Source: Oscillospiraceae bacterium (GTDB taxonomy: Bacteria > Bacillota > Clostridia > Oscillospirales > Oscillospiraceae). From it: a stretch of DNA of 8,973 nt. Position numbers and translations under genes: made by a program. The notes below the pieces were generated by a model that saw only the letters and a list, made by a program, of their open reading frames with translations, had not been told where the DNA came from and did no database searches. The stretch lies in contig WQVW01000048.1 in assembly GCA_009785655.1 (NCBI GenBank), forward strand, positions 1 through 8,973, in the 5' to 3' direction. Below, piece after piece: positions 6,373 to 8,973 of the stretch. Positions within the stretch are counted from its first letter, which is position 1; the number at the start of each line of letters is the position of its first letter.

Positions 6373-6446
6373 AGTCTTAGTCCTCCTAAAAATTATAACT
6401 TCAATTATTAGACCGCACAGCAAGTCTATTCTATAACTAGTATCAA

Positions 6447-6475
6447 ATTTTATACTCTGGCGGCGTCCAAGTCAA
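6447..6475 (-). promoter_or_regulatory. Sigma-70-type promoter of the cyclase operon
   Basis: On the minus strand, TTGACT (6475-6470) is followed by exactly 17 bases and TAAAAT (6452-6447), each matching the consensus at five of six positions. Transcription would begin near 6440, leaving a leader of roughly 65-70 bases before the GGAGG and ATG at 6372. It is the best promoter match seen in the window and separates the catabolic operon from the FAD dehydrogenase upstream. Confidence 0.75.
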
Positions 6476-6522
6476 GCGATTTCGCGGTTTTTGTTCGATT
6501 TTTACAAATTCAGCACTCATAA

Positions 6523-8082
6523 CTACACGCTGATTGCCTCGGCACAACGCACACCATCAACCGCGGCGGAGATGATGCCCCCGGCATATCCCGCCCCTTC
6601 GCCGCAAGGGAATATCCCGCGTATGCCGATTGTTTCGTAATTCTCCCGCTCAATCCGCACCGGACATGAACTGCGGGATTCCACAGCGGTCAGCACCGCG
6701 TCCAGGTCTCCAAATGCCGCAACCCGTTTGGCAAAGTCCGGAATCGCCTCGGCAATCGCCTGACAGATGAATGCCGGCAGCACGTCCCATAAATTGCAAA
6801 ATTTTACACCAGGGCGATAGGTTGGATGCACGCTTCCCGCACCAACAGACGGAACACTTCGCAGGAAATCCCCTGCCAGTTGTGCCGGGGCATGAAAATT
6901 TTCACCGCCCGCAATAAACGCGGCGTGTTCGAGTCTGCGCTGGAATTCGATTCCTGCCAGCGGATTGTGTCCAAAATCTTCCGGCGTGACGGTTGCCAGA
7001 ATCGCACCGTTGCAGTTCGCGCCATCCCGCAAAAACTCACTCATGCCGTTTGTAACGACGCCGGATGATTCCGATGAAGACGCAACGACATATCCGCCGG
7101 GGCATACGCAAAAAGTATACACAGACCGCCCATCCGGCAGATGTGTCACCAGCTTATAATCCGATGCGGGGAATCCCGTCGGATTCCCGTACTGTGACTT
7201 GTCAATCTCACGCTGCAAATGTTCTATCCGCACGCCAACAGAAAAATTCTTCGGCGAGAGCAGAACGCCGCTCCCATGCAGCATTTCAAACGTATCACGG
7301 GCGCTGTTGCCGGGTGCCAGAATCAGCTTGTCCGTCTCTATAGAGTACCGCGCACCCGCCGCTTCGACGGTAACACTTCGCAATTGCGCATTTGAAATCT
7401 CAATATCCGCCAAACGATGGCCGAACCTGATATCACAGCCGAGTGCGATCAACCGCTCGCGGATACGCGTTACCACATCGCGCAGCTTGTCGGTTCCGAT
7501 GTGCGGCTTGGCCATGTACAAAATTTCATCCGGTGCACCGAATTCGGCTAATTTGTCGAAAACGTATCGGACGCGCGGGTCAGAAATCCCTGTCGTCAAC
7601 TTACCGTCTGAAAACGTACCCGCGCCGCCTTCGCCGAACTGGACGTTGGACTCCGGATCAAGTGCCCCTGTACTCCAAAACCGCGAAATATCCCGCACCC
7701 GTTCTTCCACCGGCTTTCCCCGCTCAAGAATCACGCATTTTATCCCGGCTTCCGCCAGGCACAACGCCGCAAATAATCCCGCAGGACCCGTGCCGACGAT
7801 GACAGGTTTTATCGTATTCGGCGGCTGTGGGAATTTATACGGCTCCGGCATCGCACACCGCGATACATTGGGTTTGCTTTTCACCGCCCACTCATCCGCC
7901 ACTTCCGCAATGAGCGTATATACAAACTCAACACGCGACTTCTTGCGGGCATCTATCGATAATTTTTGGATCGAGAGATTGCCGATCTCGGCCTCCGCAA
8001 CACCCAAAATCCCCGCCGCGATTTTACGCAAGGCGGGGATATCGGTTTTTTCAGTTAACCGGATATTTGATAATTTCAGCAA
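6523..8082 (-). CDS. COG2509-type FAD-dependent dehydrogenase, TTG start
   Basis: This 519-residue protein has an N-terminal alpha/beta domain (about residues 1-90, beginning LLKLSNIRL and containing IDARKKSRVEF), then the dinucleotide-binding GTGPAG (97-102), the family block ILERGKPVEERVRD, the QFGEGGAGTFSDGKLTT stretch, and a C-terminal FPCGEGAGYAGGI motif that closes the FAD site. This is the uncharacterised FAD-dependent dehydrogenase family COG2509, widespread in Clostridia; its substrate is unknown. The TTG at 8082 is preferred: it places the conserved N-terminus at residue 2, sits 2 bases after the cupin stop, and has GGAAG 7 nt upstream. The other possible in-frame start is also TTG (8127), and the first ATG would delete most of the N-terminal domain. 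Coupling to the cupin gene suggests co-transcription. A role in the aromatic pathway is possible but not shown. Confidence 0.9.
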   Translation of the reverse strand: MLKLSNIRLTEKTDIPALRKIAAGILGVAEAEIGNLSIQKLSIDARKKSRVEFVYTLIAEVADEWAVKSKPNVSRCAMPEPYKFPQPPNTIKPVIVGTGPAGLFAALCLAEAGIKCVILERGKPVEERVRDISRFWSTGALDPESNVQFGEGGAGTFSDGKLTTGISDPRVRYVFDKLAEFGAPDEILYMAKPHIGTDKLRDVVTRIRERLIALGCDIRFGHRLADIEISNAQLRSVTVEAAGARYSIETDKLILAPGNSARDTFEMLHGSGVLLSPKNFSVGVRIEHLQREIDKSQYGNPTGFPASDYKLVTHLPDGRSVYTFCVCPGGYVVASSSESSGVVTNGMSEFLRDGANCNGAILATVTPEDFGHNPLAGIEFQRRLEHAAFIAGGENFHAPAQLAGDFLRSVPSVGAGSVHPTYRPGVKFCNLWDVLPAFICQAIAEAIPDFAKRVAAFGDLDAVLTAVESRSSCPVRIERENYETIGIRGIFPCGEGAGYAGGIISAAVDGVRCAEAISV

Positions 8083-8084
8083 AT

Positions 8085-8450
8085 TTACGCTTCCGGCGGC
8101 GTGATCAACACAACCAGCATCTGGCAAGCTGTCGAACCGTTATTCAATACCGATTTCTTCGTATTCGGGCCACAGTGATACGAATCCCCGGCGTACAGTG
8201 TCGTCTTGACTTCGTTGGGTGTATCCACTTCACTCTCAATATACATCTGTCCATCAACCACGTAATAGATCGTTTCTTTGGTGTTCGCGCCGTATGCGGT
8301 GTTACCGCCCGGCAGGAAGTGGCTCAGCCCCATTGTGACGATGCCGGAGTTTACGTCGCCAACGTCATGCAATCTTGTGGTACGTACATCGAAATGACCG
8401 GGTGCTTCATAAGTAACCGCTTCATTTCTGCGTGTGATTTTATAGCTCAT
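8085..8450 (-). CDS. Small single-domain cupin protein with atypical metal site
   Basis: This 121-residue protein is a single cupin barrel. Cupin motif 1 is recognisable as GGNTAYGANTKETIYYVVDG and motif 2 as AGDSYHCGPNTKKSVLNNG. The two histidines normally seen in motif 1 (HxH) are replaced, only the glutamate of KETIYY is kept, and the motif 2 histidine four places before the final Asn is a Lys, so a classical Mn/Fe/Zn site is unlikely unless other residues serve. The start at 8450 (ATG, AAGGA about 11 nt upstream) is preferred over a TTG at 8513 that overlaps the upstream gene. It lies 43 bases after the mobA-like stop and its own stop abuts the FAD dehydrogenase start. Function is unknown; ligand binding or isomerase-type activity is possible. 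Confidence 0.85.
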   Translation of the reverse strand: MSYKITRRNEAVTYEAPGHFDVRTTRLHDVGDVNSGIVTMGLSHFLPGGNTAYGANTKETIYYVVDGQMYIESEVDTPNEVKTTLYAGDSYHCGPNTKKSVLNNGSTACQMLVVLITPPEA

Positions 8451-8493
8451 GTATTCAACCGTCCTTTTAATTTGATAGTGGCCTATTTTATCA

Positions 8494-8973
8494 CTATGTG
8501 TCTGAAATTTCAAGATAATCCTCAGGATAATTTATATTGCGCATCAAATTCGCATGCCAGAGTTCGCCCAGTTCCGCCGGATCTATAAATCTCACCCTGT
8601 CCGCACGCAAAATTTCCGTCATGCGATAGTCGCCTTGTTCAATCAACTGTCCGCACAGACCTAGCAGCTTTTTGCTATAGAATCCAAAAAGCGGCTCTAA
8701 CCGACCATCCGGCAACCGAATCACTCCGGCATCAAACCCGTGGGAGAGTTCGCACACACGCAAAGCGGCCGCTGCCGTGGCGTTTGGCAGATCTGCTGCG
8801 GTCAGGAACACACCATCGTCCGAAACCGCCGTCAATGCCGCATAAAGCCCGCCGATCGGCCCCGCACCTTGGTAGATATCGGCAATGCGCGGCACTTCAA
8901 TTTCCGGGTATTTCGACATATCGGCAACGCTGAGATATACTTTGAAGTTCTGAGAAAATCGTGTTACAATAGA
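8494..8973 (-). CDS. mobA: MobA-type molybdenum cofactor nucleotidyltransferase, 5' end beyond window
   Basis: The frame is open from the TAG at 8494-8496 to the right edge, giving 159 residues; the N-terminal 35-45 residues, including the expected LAGGxSxRMGxxK nucleotide-binding loop, lie outside. The visible part contains KVYLSVADMSKY, DIYQGAGPIGGLYAAL (residues 32-47), the Mg-binding aspartate in TAADLP (Asp61), GRLEPLFGFYSKKL and the C-terminal NINYPEDY, all in MobA order. The internal ATG at 8919 is not the start, because conserved sequence continues upstream of it. MobA attaches GMP to molybdopterin, making the MGD cofactor of DMSO-reductase-family enzymes; relatives transfer CMP or other nucleotides. 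The cofactor product cannot be fixed from this fragment. Confidence 0.88.
   Translation of the reverse strand, partial: SIVTRFSQNFKVYLSVADMSKYPEIEVPRIADIYQGAGPIGGLYAALTAVSDDGVFLTAADLPNATAAAALRVCELSHGFDAGVIRLPDGRLEPLFGFYSKKLLGLCGQLIEQGDYRMTEILRADRVRFIDPAELGELWHANLMRNINYPEDYLEISDT

Noticed and set aside
6433..6443. ACTAGT palindrome near the expected transcription start as an operator
   Set aside because: Symmetry does not extend beyond six bases, which is too short to support a regulator site.
6476..6500. Short GCGA-TT-TCGC hairpin followed by T-rich DNA as a terminator
   Set aside because: The stem is only four base pairs and the T-rich side lies on the plus strand, where no gene ends.
7199..8104. 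Plus-strand open frame of 301 codons
   Set aside because: It is a shadow of the FAD dehydrogenase, whose conserved motifs run through the whole region on the other strand.

Overview
The window looks like chromosomal DNA of an anaerobic, Clostridia-like Firmicute, probably of the Oscillospiraceae/Ruminococcaceae type. The evidence is strong AGGAGG-type ribosome sites, moderate GC content, acetoacetate/butyrate-type CoA chemistry, and intergenic palindromes built on GTAGGGGCG. All nine genes lie on the minus strand, so transcription runs from high to low coordinates.

Layout in transcription order: (1) 8973-6523: the 3' part of a MobA-type molybdenum-cofactor nucleotidyltransferase, a small cupin protein, and a COG2509-type FAD-dependent dehydrogenase that most likely starts at TTG just after the cupin stop. 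(2) 6475-6447: a good sigma-70-type promoter. (3) 6372-1894: a catabolic operon of cyclase-family hydrolase, 3-hydroxyacyl-CoA-dehydrogenase-like enzyme, BKACE (beta-keto acid cleavage enzyme), and the A and B subunits of a type I CoA-transferase. (4) 1715-1: the housekeeping ATPase YchF, overlapping by ATGA a membrane acetyltransferase-like gene (DUF1624/HGSNAT type) that runs off the window.

The main result is the central operon. Its gene content matches anaerobic phloroglucinol (1,3,5-trihydroxybenzene) ring cleavage: dihydrophloroglucinol cyclohydrolase, 3-hydroxy-5-oxohexanoate dehydrogenase, triacetate acetoacetate-lyase, and a CoA-transferase that activates the released acetoacetate. 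The ring-reducing phloroglucinol reductase is not in the window. Individual families are read directly from motifs; the substrate assignment is inferred from the combination. The MobA gene just upstream raises the possibility that a molybdopterin enzyme, for example a pyrogallol-phloroglucinol transhydroxylase, lies beyond the right edge, but nothing visible proves it.

The non-coding DNA is unusual. Every non-overlapping gap from the cyclase down to ychF carries a stem-loop element. Two of these, on either side of the BKACE gene, are inverted copies of the same short element with TGTAGGGGCG-type ends. Their small hairpins share a constant GGGCG/CGCCC outer stem, while the inner base pairs differ in a compensated way.
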